The notes under the pieces: generated by a model
Seen by the model: only the letters and a program-made list of their open reading frames with translations
The model's database searches: none
Told to the model about the DNA's origin: nothing
Program-made: the position numbers and the translations under genes
From: Streptomyces venezuelae
GTDB taxonomy: Bacteria; Actinomycetota; Actinomycetes; Streptomycetales; Streptomycetaceae
NCBI RefSeq assembly: GCF_008642295.1
Contig: NZ_CP029190.1
Coordinates: 2,142,001-2,206,000, forward strand
Length of the DNA: 64,000 bases
Direction of reading: 5' to 3'
Shown here: positions 49,119 through 59,919 of the stretch, piece after piece
How positions within the stretch are numbered: position 1 is the stretch's first letter
Layout: the number at the start of each line of letters is the position of its first letter

Positions 49119-50531
49119 TCAGTACGAGCGCGCCACGATGGCCAGGGTGCCCGGGGCGTCGTCCGTCTCCGGCACCGAGCCGTCCTCGGCGATCAGGCAG
49201 CGTACGGACACGGCCTGTTCGGCCAGCTTGGCCTCGCCCTCCGGGCCCAGCACGTCCCACGGGATCCGCGCCCAGCCGCCGGCCACCGCGGCCTCGGCGG
49301 CCTCCCCGATGGTGGCCACGTCGGAGGTACGGGACTCCCGGCGCTCCCGGGACTCGCGCAGCAGCTGCGCCTGGTCCTCGTCCAGCACCTTGGGCAGCAG
49401 GTCGACGAGCGAGTCGATCTGCACCGGGGTCTTGCCGCCGGGGATCCGGCGGGCCAGCATCGCGGTGCCGGCCTCCAGGTCGCGGGGGCCGATCTCGATG
49501 CGCACCGGTACGCCCTTGAGCTCCCAGTCCACGGCGCGGCGGCCGAACGGGGTGTCCACCCGGTCGTCGACCTGCACGCGGATGCCCGCGGCCTTGAGCC
49601 GGTCGCCCAGCTCGCGGACCTTGGCGACGGCCTCGTCGCCCTTGATCGCCATGACGACGACCTGGACGTGGGCGAGCCGCGGCGGGACCCGGAGGCCGTT
49701 GTCGTCGCCGTGGGACATGATCAGACCGCCGACCATGCGGGTGGAGACGCCCCAGGAGGTCTGCCAGACGAGCTCCTGCTTGCCCTCCTTCGACAGGTAC
49801 TGGGTGTTGAAGGCCTTGGCGAAGTTGGTGCCCAGCTCGTGGCTGGTGCCCATCTGCAGGGCCTTGCCGTCGCCCATCATGCCCTCGAGGGTGAGGGTGT
49901 TGATGGCGCCTGCGAAGCGCTCCTTGGCGGTCTTGCGGCCCAGGACCACGTCGATGCCGAGGACGTTGGTCATGAAGTCGCCGTAGACGTCCCGGTGGAT
50001 CCGGGCGGCGTAGTCGCGGGCGTCCTCGTAGCTGGCGTGCGCCGTGTGGCCCTCCTGCCACAGGAACTCGCTCGTACGGAGGAACACCCGGGGGCGCATT
50101 TCCCAGCGGACCACGTTCGCCCACTGGTTGATCAGCAGCGGCAGGTCGCGGTAGCTCTGGACCCACTTGGAGAAGTAGTCGTTGATGATGGTCTCGGAGG
50201 TGGGCCGGACCACGACCGGCTCTTCCAGCTCCTTGCCGCCGCCGTGCGTGACGACCGCGAGCTCGGGGGCGAAGCCCTCGACGTGCTCGGCTTCCTTCGT
50301 CAGGTACGACTGCGGGATGAACAGCGGGAAGTACGCGTTCTGGGCGCCCGCGTCCTTGATGCGCGCGTCCATCTCCTGCTGCATCCGCTCCCAGAGCCCG
50401 TAGCCGTACGGTCGGATGACCATCGTGCCGCGCACTGGGCCGTTGTCGGCCAGCTCGGCCTTGTTGATCAGATCCTGGTACCAGCGGGGGAAATCCTCCG
50501 CCTGGGGGGTGAGAACGGGAGCCTTTGCCAT
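49119..50531 (-). CDS. proS: Prolyl-tRNA synthetase, archaeal/eukaryal-type
   Basis: A 470-residue class II synthetase charging tRNA-Pro. Motif 2-3 stretches include VRPTSETIINDYFSKWVQSY, RWEMRPRVFLRTSEFLWQEGH and MSHGDDNGLRVPPRLA. There is no INS editing insertion, and the C-terminus ends in Tyr, both typical of the archaeal-like class. Streptomyces often carry a second bacterial-type ProRS elsewhere; it is not in this window. ATG at 50531 lacks a clear ribosome site. Confidence 0.91.
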   Translation of the reverse strand: MAKAPVLTPQAEDFPRWYQDLINKAELADNGPVRGTMVIRPYGYGLWERMQQEMDARIKDAGAQNAYFPLFIPQSYLTKEAEHVEGFAPELAVVTHGGGKELEEPVVVRPTSETIINDYFSKWVQSYRDLPLLINQWANVVRWEMRPRVFLRTSEFLWQEGHTAHASYEDARDYAARIHRDVYGDFMTNVLGIDVVLGRKTAKERFAGAINTLTLEGMMGDGKALQMGTSHELGTNFAKAFNTQYLSKEGKQELVWQTSWGVSTRMVGGLIMSHGDDNGLRVPPRLAHVQVVVMAIKGDEAVAKVRELGDRLKAAGIRVQVDDRVDTPFGRRAVDWELKGVPVRIEIGPRDLEAGTAMLARRIPGGKTPVQIDSLVDLLPKVLDEDQAQLLRESRERRESRTSDVATIGEAAEAAVAGGWARIPWDVLGPEGEAKLAEQAVSVRCLIAEDGSVPETDDAPGTLAIVARSY

Positions 50532-50672
50532 GGCGCGAATGGTACGGCGCCGGGCGTGCCGAGCGTGAATCGGGGCGGAATCGGGGCGTGCGTTCCTCTG
50601 GACGCGGGGGCGAATCGGGAGTTCCCTGGCAACGGGGGCAAGGGGGCGAGAGGAATCAGGAGCGCTCTTTCG

Positions 50673-51347
50673 ATGACACCGACGCCGACGGCCGTGAACA
50701 CCGCCCGGGACTGGGCGGAGATCCAGGAACGGATGCTGGTACCGCTGTACGAAGCGGTGTACGACCGGCTGGAGCTCGGGCCCGGGGACCGGGTGCTGGG
50801 CCTCGACTGCGGGGCCGGGCTGAGCCTGCTGCTGGCGGCGGGCCGGGGTGCCCGGGTGACCGGGGTGGAGCCGCGGCCGGCCTTGCGGGCGCTGGCCCGC
50901 GAGCGGGTGCTGGAGGTGCTGTCCGGCCCCCCGGAGTCCTCGGGGCGGCCCTACGACCTGCTGACCGCCTTCGCCCCGGCGCCGGGGGCGCTGGCCGCGG
51001 CCCTGCCGCGGGTCCGGCGGGGCGGGGCCGTGGTGCTGGCGGGCTGGGGTCCGCCGGAGCGCTGCACGGTGCCGGCGATGACGGACCCGGGAGGCGCGGC
51101 GGACCTGGACGGGCTGGTGGAGCGGGCCGGGCTGAGTCCGGAGGGCTCGGGGCGGGTGTTCTGCCCGTTCGGCTACGCGGAGGTGGGCAGCGCGGTGCGG
51201 GGGCTGCTGTCGACGGGTCTGTACGACCTGTCGGATCCCGGTCAGGCGGAGAAGGAGCTGGCCGAGGAACTGCACCCGTACGAGCGGCCCGACGGCACGG
51301 TGTGGCTGCCGAACATCTTCCGGTACGTCGTCGCCCGGGTGGCGTGA
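50673..51347 (+). CDS. SAM-dependent methyltransferase-like protein
   Basis: A 224-residue protein with a Rossmann methyltransferase core. The motif VLGLDCGAGLSLLLAAGRGA (motif I variant), VTGVEPRPALRALARE and PRVRRGGAVVLAGWG are visible. Function and substrate are unknown. ATG at 50673 has AGGAG 11 bases upstream. Divergent from proS; converges with the ftsH-like gene after 22 bases. Confidence 0.75.
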   Translation: MTPTPTAVNTARDWAEIQERMLVPLYEAVYDRLELGPGDRVLGLDCGAGLSLLLAAGRGARVTGVEPRPALRALARERVLEVLSGPPESSGRPYDLLTAFAPAPGALAAALPRVRRGGAVVLAGWGPPERCTVPAMTDPGGAADLDGLVERAGLSPEGSGRVFCPFGYAEVGSAVRGLLSTGLYDLSDPGQAEKELAEELHPYERPDGTVWLPNIFRYVVARVA

Positions 51348-51369
51348 CGGCGGCTGCGGGCGGGCCCGG

Positions 51370-53286
51370 TCATTTGGCCGGGCGGGTGATGCCCGCAGCC
51401 GCGTACGCCGCGTCCTCCTCCAGGGTCTCGTTGGCGAGGAGGGCCTCGGCGAGGGCGTCGAGCTGCTGCCGGTGCTCGCGCAGCAGGCGGCAGGCGTTCT
51501 CGTAGCACTCGTCCACGATCCGCCGCATCTCGTGGTCCACCGCGTCCAGGGTGGCGGGTGCGGCGGTCAGGCCGTACGGCGCCTCGGCGTCGGCCGGGAT
51601 CGCGGTGAGACGGCCGACGCGCTCGCTCATGCCCCAGCGGCCGACCATGCCGCGGGCCAGGTTCGTCACCTGTTCGAGGTCGTTCTCGGCGCCGGTGGTG
51701 ATGAGGTTGTAGACCACGTGTTCGGCGGCCATGCCGCCGAGCGCGCCGATGATCCGGCCGCGCAGGTACTCCTCGGTGTAGGCGTAGCGGTCGGCGTCGG
51801 GGGTGGAGAGGGTGACGCCGAGGGCCCGGCCGCGCGGCACGATGGTGATCTTCCGGACGGGGTCGGCGCCGGGGTGGAGCATGCCCAGCAGGGCGTGGCC
51901 GCTCTCGTGGTAGGCGGTGCGCCGGCGTTCCTCCTCGGGCATCACCAGGGGCCGCTTCGCCCCGAGCTGGACCTTCTCCAGGGCGTCGGAGAGGTCGGCC
52001 CCGGTGACGGCCGGCTGGCCGCGTTTGACGGCCAGCAGTGCCGCCTCGTTGGCCAGGTTGGCGAGCTCGGCGCCGGTCATGCCGGGGGTGGTCCGGGCCA
52101 CCTGGGCCAGGTCCACCCCCGGGTCGAGCGGGATGTCCCGGGTGTGGATGCGCAGGATGGCCTCCCGGCCGGCGCGGTCGGGCGGGGAGACGGCCACGGT
52201 GCGGTCGAAGCGGCCGGGCCGGGTCAGTGCGGGGTCGAGGACGCTGGCGCGGTTGGTGGCGGCGAGGACGACCACGCCCTCCGAGCCGGAGAACCCGTCC
52301 ATTTCGGTCAGGATCTGGTTGAGCGTCTGTTCGCGTTCGTCGTGGCCGCCGAGGCCCGAGCCGCCGCCGCGGGCCCGGCCGATGGTGTCGATCTCGTCGA
52401 TGAAGATGATCGCGGGGGCGACCTTGCGGGCCTCGGTGAACAGTTCGCGGACCCGGGATGCGCCGACGCCGACGATCATCTCGATGAACTCGGAGGCGGA
52501 GGCGGAGAAGAACGGCACGCCCGCTTCGCCGGCCACGGCCCGGGCCAGCAGGGTCTTGCCGGTTCCGGGCGGGCCGGCCAGCAGCACGCCGCCGGGCATC
52601 CGGGCGCCCATCCGCCGGTAGGCCTGCGGATTCTTCAGGAAGTCGACGACCTCGCTGAGCTCCTCCTCGACCTCGTCGATGCCGGCCACGTCGTCGAAGG
52701 TGGTCCGTTTGCCGCCTTCCAGCTCCACCGGTTTGGGCGGGGCCTTCCGGCCGAGCGGGCCGGCTCCGCCCATGGCCCCGCCCATCCGGCGGGCGATCAG
52801 CAGCCAGAGCACGACCAGCAGCACCATCGGCGCCAGGGAGAGCAGCAGGTTCGACAGGAAGCTGCGCTGGACGACGACCGGGGAGGCGGTGACGGTGACG
52901 CCCTTGGCGGTGAGGTTGGCCCAGAGCTGGTCGTCGGCGAAGGCCGGGCGCTGGGTGACGAACTTGGTGTAGTCGCCCTTGCCGTCGGGGAGCGGCTGCT
53001 CGTTCTTGAGCTCGCCCTGGATGGCGTCGCCCTTGGAGTAGATCTTCTCGACGTTGCCGTTGGCGACCTGCTTGCTGAACTCGGTGTACGAGACGGTCGG
53101 CTCGTCGCCCTCGTTGAAGAAGGACAGCACCAGGTTGGTGAGCAGGAAGACGACCAGTGCGGCGAGGACCAGGCCGCGCCAGCCGCCGGGCATCCGCCGC
53201 TTCGGCGGCGGGGCGGGCGGGGCTCCTTCGGAGCGCCAGGGGGTGTCCGCCCGGTCGCGCGGGGGTACGGGGGTGGGGCTGGGCAA
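51370..53286 (-). CDS. ftsH: FtsH-like membrane AAA+ zinc protease
   Basis: A 638-residue membrane-anchored protease. Two N-terminal helices ([19 protein letters not shown] and [19 protein letters not shown]) flank an external domain. AAA+ motifs are [19 protein letters not shown] and [15 protein letters not shown], and the zinc motif HESGH is in [16 protein letters not shown] start at 53286 is supported by AAGGAGG seven bases upstream. Streptomyces has another FtsH elsewhere, so this is probably a second copy. Confidence 0.9.
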   Translation of the reverse strand: MPSPTPVPPRDRADTPWRSEGAPPAPPPKRRMPGGWRGLVLAALVVFLLTNLVLSFFNEGDEPTVSYTEFSKQVANGNVEKIYSKGDAIQGELKNEQPLPDGKGDYTKFVTQRPAFADDQLWANLTAKGVTVTASPVVVQRSFLSNLLLSLAPMVLLVVLWLLIARRMGGAMGGAGPLGRKAPPKPVELEGGKRTTFDDVAGIDEVEEELSEVVDFLKNPQAYRRMGARMPGGVLLAGPPGTGKTLLARAVAGEAGVPFFSASASEFIEMIVGVGASRVRELFTEARKVAPAIIFIDEIDTIGRARGGGSGLGGHDEREQTLNQILTEMDGFSGSEGVVVLAATNRASVLDPALTRPGRFDRTVAVSPPDRAGREAILRIHTRDIPLDPGVDLAQVARTTPGMTGAELANLANEAALLAVKRGQPAVTGADLSDALEKVQLGAKRPLVMPEEERRRTAYHESGHALLGMLHPGADPVRKITIVPRGRALGVTLSTPDADRYAYTEEYLRGRIIGALGGMAAEHVVYNLITTGAENDLEQVTNLARGMVGRWGMSERVGRLTAIPADAEAPYGLTAAPATLDAVDHEMRRIVDECYENACRLLREHRQQLDALAEALLANETLEEDAAYAAAGITRPAK

Positions 53287-53406
53287 GAGGCCTCCTTCTA
53301 CCGTCCTTCCGGCTACCGTCCTCCGGCCGACATTAAGCGACAAATGGGATCTTTGCCCTCCCGGGCGGATGGGCGGGCGGGTCCGCGCAGGGAGGGTCCG
53401 CGCATG

Positions 53407-53444
53407 CCGAAGGGGCGCACGGGTTTCCCCGTACGCCCCTTCGG
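53407..53444 (-). terminator. Terminator after ffh
   Basis: CCGAAGGGGCG (53407-53417) pairs with CGCCCCTTCGG (53434-53444), and ACGGG pairs with CCCGT. One C-A mismatch separates them and the loop is TTTC. It follows the ffh stop by 30 bases. Confidence 0.85.
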
Positions 53445-53474
53445 CAACGACTTCGCGCCGGTCCGGCCGGTCGG

Positions 53475-55037
53475 CTACTTCATGAACTTCTTGAACTCGT
53501 CGGGGAGCTCGAAGTCCTCGCCGGGCGCACCGGCCGGCAGGCCGAACGGGTTGCCGTCGGCCCCGCCGATCGCCGGGCCCTGCTCGCGGCGGGCCGCCGC
53601 GGCGGCCTCATCGGCCTTGCGCTTCATCGGGTTGCCGCTCTTGCGCTTGCCCTTGGCCTGCTTGACCTGCTTCTTCTGCCGGCCGGGGCCGCCGCCCATG
53701 CCCGGGATGCCGGGCATCCCCGGCATTCCGCCGCCCTGCGCCATCCGGGACATCATCTTGCGGGCCTCGAAGAAGCGCTCGACGAGGTTCTTGACGGCGC
53801 TGACCTCGACGCCGGAACCCTTGGCGATACGGGCGCGGCGGGAGCCGTTGATGATGTGCGGGTCCTGGCGCTCCGCCGGGGTCATCGACTTGATGATGGC
53901 GGCCGTGCGGTCCACGTCCCGCTCGTCGATGTTGTTGATCTGGTCCTTGATCTGGCCCATGCCGGGCAGCATGCCGAGCAGCTTGGAGATGGAGCCCATC
54001 TTCCGGACCTGCTCCATCTGGGCCAGGAAGTCGTCGAGGGTGAACTCCTTCGGCCCCTTCGCCAGCTTGGCCGCCATCTTCTCGGCCTCGGCCTGGCTGA
54101 AGGTCTTCTCGGCCTGCTCGATGAGGGTGAGCATGTCACCCATGTCGAGGATCCGGCCGGCCATCCGGTCCGGGTGGAAGGCGTCGAAGTCGTCGAGCTT
54201 CTCGCCGTTCGAGGCGAACATGATCTGCTTGCCGGTGACGTGCGCGATGGAGAGCGCAGCACCACCGCGGGCGTCGCCGTCGAGCTTGGACAGCACCACG
54301 CCGTCGAAGCCGACGCCGTCACGGAAGGCCTCGGCGGTGTTGACCGCATCCTGACCGATCATGGCGTCGACGACGAAGAGGATCTCGTCGGGGCTGACGG
54401 CGTCGCGGATGTCCGCGGCCTGCTGCATCAGCTCCTGGTCGATGCCGAGGCGGCCGGCGGTGTCGACGATGACGATGTCGTGCTGCTTGGTCCGGGCGTA
54501 CTCGATGGAGTCCTTGGCGACCTGGACCGGGTCGCCGACGCCGTTGCCGGGCTGCGGGCCGTAGAAGCCGACGCCGGCGCGCTCGGCGACGATGTTCAGC
54601 TGGTTGACGGCGTTGGGGCGCTGGAGGTCGCAGGCGACCAGCAGCGGGGTGTGGCCCTGGCCCTTGAGCCAGTTGCCCAGCTTTCCGGCGAGGGTGGTCT
54701 TACCGGCACCCTGGAGACCCGCGAGCATGATCACGGTGGGTGCGGTCTTGGCGAACCGCAGGCGGCGGGTCTCGCCGCCGAGGATCGAGACCAGCTCCTC
54801 GTTGACGATCTTGAGGACCTGCTGGGCCGGGTTGAGCGCCTTGGAGACCTCGGCGCCGCGGGCGCGCTCCTTGACGTTCGCGATGAAGGAACGGACGACC
54901 GGGAGGGCGACGTCGGCCTCGAGGAGGGCGATACGGATTTCCCGGGCCGCCGCGTCGATGTCGGCCTCGCTCAGGCGGCCCTTGCCGCGAAGGCTCTTGA
55001 AAGTCGCGCTGAGGCGGTCGGAAAGCGTATCGAACAC
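53475..55037 (-). CDS. ffh: Signal recognition particle protein Ffh
   Basis: A 520-residue SRP54 GTPase. The NG domain has MLAGLQGAGKTTLAGKLGNW, VACDLQRPNAVNQL, VIVDTAGRLGID and KLDGDARGGAALS. The M domain carries Met-rich helices and SRRARIAKGSG for SRP RNA binding, then a Gly/Met/Pro-rich tail. The GTG start at 55037 is best supported by the usual VFDTLSDRLSATFKSLRG N-terminus, although its AGGA site is somewhat distant. It works with FtsY encoded at 62574. Confidence 0.93.
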   Translation of the reverse strand: MFDTLSDRLSATFKSLRGKGRLSEADIDAAAREIRIALLEADVALPVVRSFIANVKERARGAEVSKALNPAQQVLKIVNEELVSILGGETRRLRFAKTAPTVIMLAGLQGAGKTTLAGKLGNWLKGQGHTPLLVACDLQRPNAVNQLNIVAERAGVGFYGPQPGNGVGDPVQVAKDSIEYARTKQHDIVIVDTAGRLGIDQELMQQAADIRDAVSPDEILFVVDAMIGQDAVNTAEAFRDGVGFDGVVLSKLDGDARGGAALSIAHVTGKQIMFASNGEKLDDFDAFHPDRMAGRILDMGDMLTLIEQAEKTFSQAEAEKMAAKLAKGPKEFTLDDFLAQMEQVRKMGSISKLLGMLPGMGQIKDQINNIDERDVDRTAAIIKSMTPAERQDPHIINGSRRARIAKGSGVEVSAVKNLVERFFEARKMMSRMAQGGGMPGMPGIPGMGGGPGRQKKQVKQAKGKRKSGNPMKRKADEAAAAARREQGPAIGGADGNPFGLPAGAPGEDFELPDEFKKFMK

Positions 55038-55140
55038 GGTGGTCGCGATTCCTCGGGTCGTTGGAGTGCGGACGCCCCCAGGGTATCCGCCCGCGCGATG
55101 GGCGTGACCCTGCGGTGAGATTCCCCCCACCCCGCCCCTT

Positions 55141-55183
55141 CCCGAAACCGTGGCTCCGCCCCGGACCCCGCCACGGTTTCGGG
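55141..55183 (-). terminator. Terminator after glnD
   Basis: Perfect 14-base arms CCCGAAACCGTGGC (55141-55154) and GCCACGGTTTCGGG (55170-55183). It lies between glnD and ffh, both on the minus strand, and isolates the two. Confidence 0.8.
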
Positions 55184-55278
55184 GCGGGGCGGGGTGGCGT
55201 AAAGGCCCCGCGCCGCGGGCGCGCTGTGGGGCCGGGCGGAGCCCGGGCACCCCGGGGCGGAGCCTCCAGCGGGGCCGG

Positions 55279-57759
55279 CTATGTCAGGGCGCCCTGGATC
55301 GTATGGGCCAGGGTCGCGGCGGCTGCGGACGGGAGGGGTTTGCCGTCCGCGTCGACCACGTACACCGTGTCCACCGCGTTCGCGCCGAGGGTGGAGACAT
55401 GGGCGCTGCGCACCCGGACCCCGCCCGATTCCAGCGCCCGCCCGATCCGGTGCAGCAGCCCCACCGCGTCCGGGGCCCGCACCTCCAGGACCGTGGCCAG
55501 CGAGGACACCTCCGGGACCACCGTGACCCGGGGCGGCGGCGGGACCACGCCCCGCCGCCGCGGGTAGGCCGCCTCGCGGTCCGCCAGCTTCGCCGGGACG
55601 TCCAGCGAGCCGTCCAGCGCCCGCACCAGGTCCGCGCGCAGCCGGGCCGCCTCCGGGAGCGAGCCGTATTCGGCCGCCACCCGCCAGCGCAGCACCAGGA
55701 CCTCGCCCAGCCGGTCGGGGAGTTCCACCGAGCGCAGGTCGGCGGCCCGGACGGTCAGCCGGTGCAGGGCCAGGACGCCGGCCACCGCCGGCAGCACCCC
55801 GGGCTGGTCGGGGACGGCCACGGCCAGCTCGACGCCGACCGCGTCGGCCTCCTGCCGGGCGTGCAGGGTCAGCACGGGCTCGCCGGTCCGCAGGGCCTCC
55901 ACCGCGAGGCGTTCCTGTTCGGCCCCGGGCAGGGCGGGGGCCGAGGGGGCGGCCGGCGCCCCGTCCAGGACGGCCGCGACCCGCCGTACCAGGTCGGCGA
56001 CCAGGGAGCCCCGCCAGGAGGACCAGGCCGCCGGGCCGGTGGCCAGCGCATCCGCCTCGGTGAGGGCGTGCAGGAGCTCCAGGGTGCCGGCCGAGCCGAC
56101 CGCGTCGGCGACCGACCGGAGGGTCGCCGGGTCGTCCAGGTCACGGCGGGTGGCGGTGTCGATGAGCAGCAGGTGGTGGCGTACCAGGGTGCCCAGCACG
56201 GCCGCGTCGGCCGGGTCGAAGCCGACCCGTACGGCGACGTCGCGGGCGATGGTCTCGCCGGCCACCGAGTGGTCGCCGGGCCAGCCCTTGCCGATGTCGT
56301 GCAGCAGGGCGGCCATCAGCAGCAGGTCCGGCCGGCCGACCCGGCGGGTCATGGCCGAGGCCCGGACGGCCGTCTCGATGAGGTGCCGGTCCACGGTCCA
56401 GGTGTGCACGGGGTTGCGCTGCGGCCGGCAGCGGACCCGCTCCCAGTCCGGGAGGAGCCGGGAGATGATCCCCTCGGCCTCCAGGGCCTCCCAGACGGGC
56501 ACGGTGGGCTCGCCGGCCCCCAGCAGGGTCAGCAGCTGTTCGCGGGCCTCGGCGGGCCAGGGCACCGGCAGCGGCCGGGTCTGGGCGGCGAGCCGGCGTA
56601 CGGCGTGCAGCGAGACCGGCAGTCCGGCCTGGGCCGCGGCGGCGCCGAGCCGGAGCGGCAGCACCGGGTCGCGTTCCGGCCGGGCGGCCAGGGCCAGCAC
56701 CACCTCGCCGTCCTGTACGACCACGCCTTCGGCGAGCGGGGCGCGCTCGGCGGGCCCGGCGGACCTGGAGCCGAGCAGTCCGCGCAGCCGGGGGCGGGCC
56801 GAGCGGGCCCGCAGGACCCGGCCGACCTCGCGCCAGGTGACGTCCCCGGCGTACGCGACCACCCGTGCGGCCTCGTACACCTCGCGGAGCAGGGCGTCGG
56901 CGTCGAGCAGGCCCATCCGGGCGGCCACCTGGTCCTGCTCCTGGAGGGAGAGCCGGTCGCCGGCCCGGCCGGTGACCAGGTGCAGGGCGTCGCGGGCGTC
57001 CAGCAGCCGGCGGCGGGCCTCGGCGAGGCCCTCGCGCGGGGCGTCGGCCAGCCAGGAGGCGGCGACGGCGCGCAGCGCGGCGAGGTCCCGGAGCCCGCCC
57101 CGGGCCTCCTTCAGGTCGGGTTCGAGGAGGAAGCGGAGCTCGCCGAACCGTTCGGCCCGGTCCCGGCACAGGGAGTGCAGCTCGGGCAGCCGGCGGGGGG
57201 CCTGGTTGCGCCAGTCGGCCAGGACCGAGGTGCGCAGCCCGGCCAGCAGGCCGAGGTCGCCGGCGACGGGGCGGGCGTCGAGCAGGCCGAGCTGGACCTT
57301 GAGGTCCTCGCCGGCGGTCTTGCGGGCTTCGGCCGGGGTGCGGACGGAGTGGTCCAGGGCGAGGCCCAGGTCCCAGACCGGGTACCAGAGCCGGTCGGCG
57401 AGCCGGGAGAGCGCGGTGGGGTCGGCCTTGCCGTCGTGGAGGAGCAGCAGGTCGAGATCGCTGCGCGGGGAGAGCTCGGCGCGGCCGTAGCCGCCGACGG
57501 CGACCAGCACCGCGCCCCGTACGCCGCTCTCCTGGGCCGCCGCGGCGAACAGGGCGGTCAGCCAGTCGTCGGTGAGTCCGGCCAGGGCGGAACGCCGCGA
57601 AGGCCCGGGCCGGCCCTCCTCCTGGAGAAGGCCCACCCGGGCCGCCGCGTACCCCCCGGGCCCCGGGCCGGCGGGATCGGCGGGTCCGGTCGGGCCGGTG
57701 GGATCGGTGGCATCGGTCGGGTCGGTGGGATCGGTGGTCGTGTTCTCGGCACTCGTCAC
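55279..57759 (-). CDS. glnD: [Protein-PII] uridylyl/adenylyltransferase GlnD
   Basis: An 826-residue PII-modifying enzyme. The nucleotidyltransferase domain has GGYGRAELSPRSDLDLLLL (about 90-108), the HD domain LLHDIGKGWPGDHSV (about 485), and two C-terminal ACT domains sense glutamine. In S. coelicolor the enzyme adenylylates GlnK on Tyr51. The N-terminus has Thr-Asp-Pro repeats. GTG 57759 is used. The gene follows glnK after a strong hairpin, so expression may be partly separated. Confidence 0.9.
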   Translation of the reverse strand: MTSAENTTTDPTDPTDATDPTGPTGPADPAGPGPGGYAAARVGLLQEEGRPGPSRRSALAGLTDDWLTALFAAAAQESGVRGAVLVAVGGYGRAELSPRSDLDLLLLHDGKADPTALSRLADRLWYPVWDLGLALDHSVRTPAEARKTAGEDLKVQLGLLDARPVAGDLGLLAGLRTSVLADWRNQAPRRLPELHSLCRDRAERFGELRFLLEPDLKEARGGLRDLAALRAVAASWLADAPREGLAEARRRLLDARDALHLVTGRAGDRLSLQEQDQVAARMGLLDADALLREVYEAARVVAYAGDVTWREVGRVLRARSARPRLRGLLGSRSAGPAERAPLAEGVVVQDGEVVLALAARPERDPVLPLRLGAAAAQAGLPVSLHAVRRLAAQTRPLPVPWPAEAREQLLTLLGAGEPTVPVWEALEAEGIISRLLPDWERVRCRPQRNPVHTWTVDRHLIETAVRASAMTRRVGRPDLLLMAALLHDIGKGWPGDHSVAGETIARDVAVRVGFDPADAAVLGTLVRHHLLLIDTATRRDLDDPATLRSVADAVGSAGTLELLHALTEADALATGPAAWSSWRGSLVADLVRRVAAVLDGAPAAPSAPALPGAEQERLAVEALRTGEPVLTLHARQEADAVGVELAVAVPDQPGVLPAVAGVLALHRLTVRAADLRSVELPDRLGEVLVLRWRVAAEYGSLPEAARLRADLVRALDGSLDVPAKLADREAAYPRRRGVVPPPPRVTVVPEVSSLATVLEVRAPDAVGLLHRIGRALESGGVRVRSAHVSTLGANAVDTVYVVDADGKPLPSAAAATLAHTIQGALT

Positions 57760-57880
57760 CCGACGGCTCCCGGGTTCTGGGGGTGTCCGGCTGGTCGGGG
57801 CCGGACGCCCCGGTTCGGCTGGTGCCGTGCCGCTGTGCTGAGCGGCATCGGCGCTGGGGACAACGCTGTGAACGCCTCCG

Positions 57881-57918
57881 CCGGGGTCTCCCGGACCACC
57901 AGGTCCGGGAGACCCCGG
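57881..57918 (-). terminator. Terminator after glnK
   Basis: Perfect 17-base arms (57881-57897 and 57902-57918) with loop ACCA, between the glnK stop and glnD. It should stop most amtB-glnK transcripts, leaving glnD at lower level. Confidence 0.85.
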
Positions 57919-57937
57919 CGGACGTGCGGCGACCGCC

Positions 57938-59797
<1,860 letters not shown>

Positions 59798-59919
59798 TTA
59801 CGCGCCCATGAACGGGTGATCGCGAACGGGTGCTCGCTGTGTCCGGCCGCGGCAGGACCCGGATGACCTGGCCGGGGGAGCCTGATCGGGCTTCGCGGGG
59901 TGCCTGCCGCGGCCGGGGT

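Noticed and set aside
48942..50672. Plus-strand frame antisense to proS running into the methyltransferase
   Set aside because: It has no domain and covers a conserved gene on the other strand; only the part from 50673 is supported.
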